Positions 5,659 to 5,704 of a stretch of 5,704 nucleotides of DNA are shown one piece after another; position 1 is the stretch's first letter, and each line of letters begins with the position of its first letter. Source of the DNA: Chitinophagaceae bacterium. GTDB lineage: Bacteria > Bacteroidota > Bacteroidia > Chitinophagales > Chitinophagaceae. The stretch spans positions 1 to 5,704 of the forward strand of contig JALOMC010000178.1 of assembly GCA_025455665.1 (NCBI GenBank), written 5' to 3'. The notes under the pieces are model-generated. The model ran no database searches, was not told the origin of the DNA, and worked only from the letters and a program-made list of their open reading frames with translations. Both the position numbers and the translations under genes were made by a program.

Positions 5659-5704
5659 TGGTATAGAATAATGGGCAGGTTCGAGAAAACTCTAGACGCC
5701 GATA

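Overview
The window reads as chromosomal DNA of a Bacteroidota bacterium, plausibly of the Chitinophagaceae (family-level placement is inference). The evidence is Bacteroidota-type promoter boxes (TAnnTTTG), start codons without Shine-Dalgarno sequences, a TonB-dependent receptor with an N-terminal carboxypeptidase-regulatory-like domain, and a GIN-domain (DUF2807) protein.

Left end (1-410), all on the minus strand: the N-terminal 76 codons of the ribosome-assembly GTPase Era, cut by the window edge. Upstream of it are a strong terminator hairpin with T tracts on both sides and the initiator tRNA-fMet gene, which has its own recognisable promoter. This is a translation housekeeping cluster.

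Centre-left (411-1133, minus): a secreted 240-residue GIN-domain protein built from seven SGASD-like repeats. It lies immediately upstream of the tRNA with no terminator of its own.

Centre (1134-3903, plus): a divergent intergenic region carries a 14-bp perfect palindrome and a forward promoter. A clear TPP riboswitch follows, then a roughly 90-nt expression platform, then a complete 786-residue TonB-dependent outer-membrane receptor that ends in a terminator-like hairpin. Riboswitch control makes this receptor a probable importer of thiamine or a thiamine precursor. No inner-membrane transporter or kinase accompanies it here.

Right (4073-5658, minus): two consecutive genes for secreted, probably beta-barrel proteins of unknown function (267 then 223 residues). 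They look less GC-rich than the receptor gene and may be co-transcribed.

The best candidates for new biology are the expression platform, where a 19-codon upstream ORF starts in the loop of a hairpin and ends in an ATGA overlap with the receptor start, and the unassigned palindrome in the divergent promoter region. No mobile element, CRISPR array or defence system is visible.
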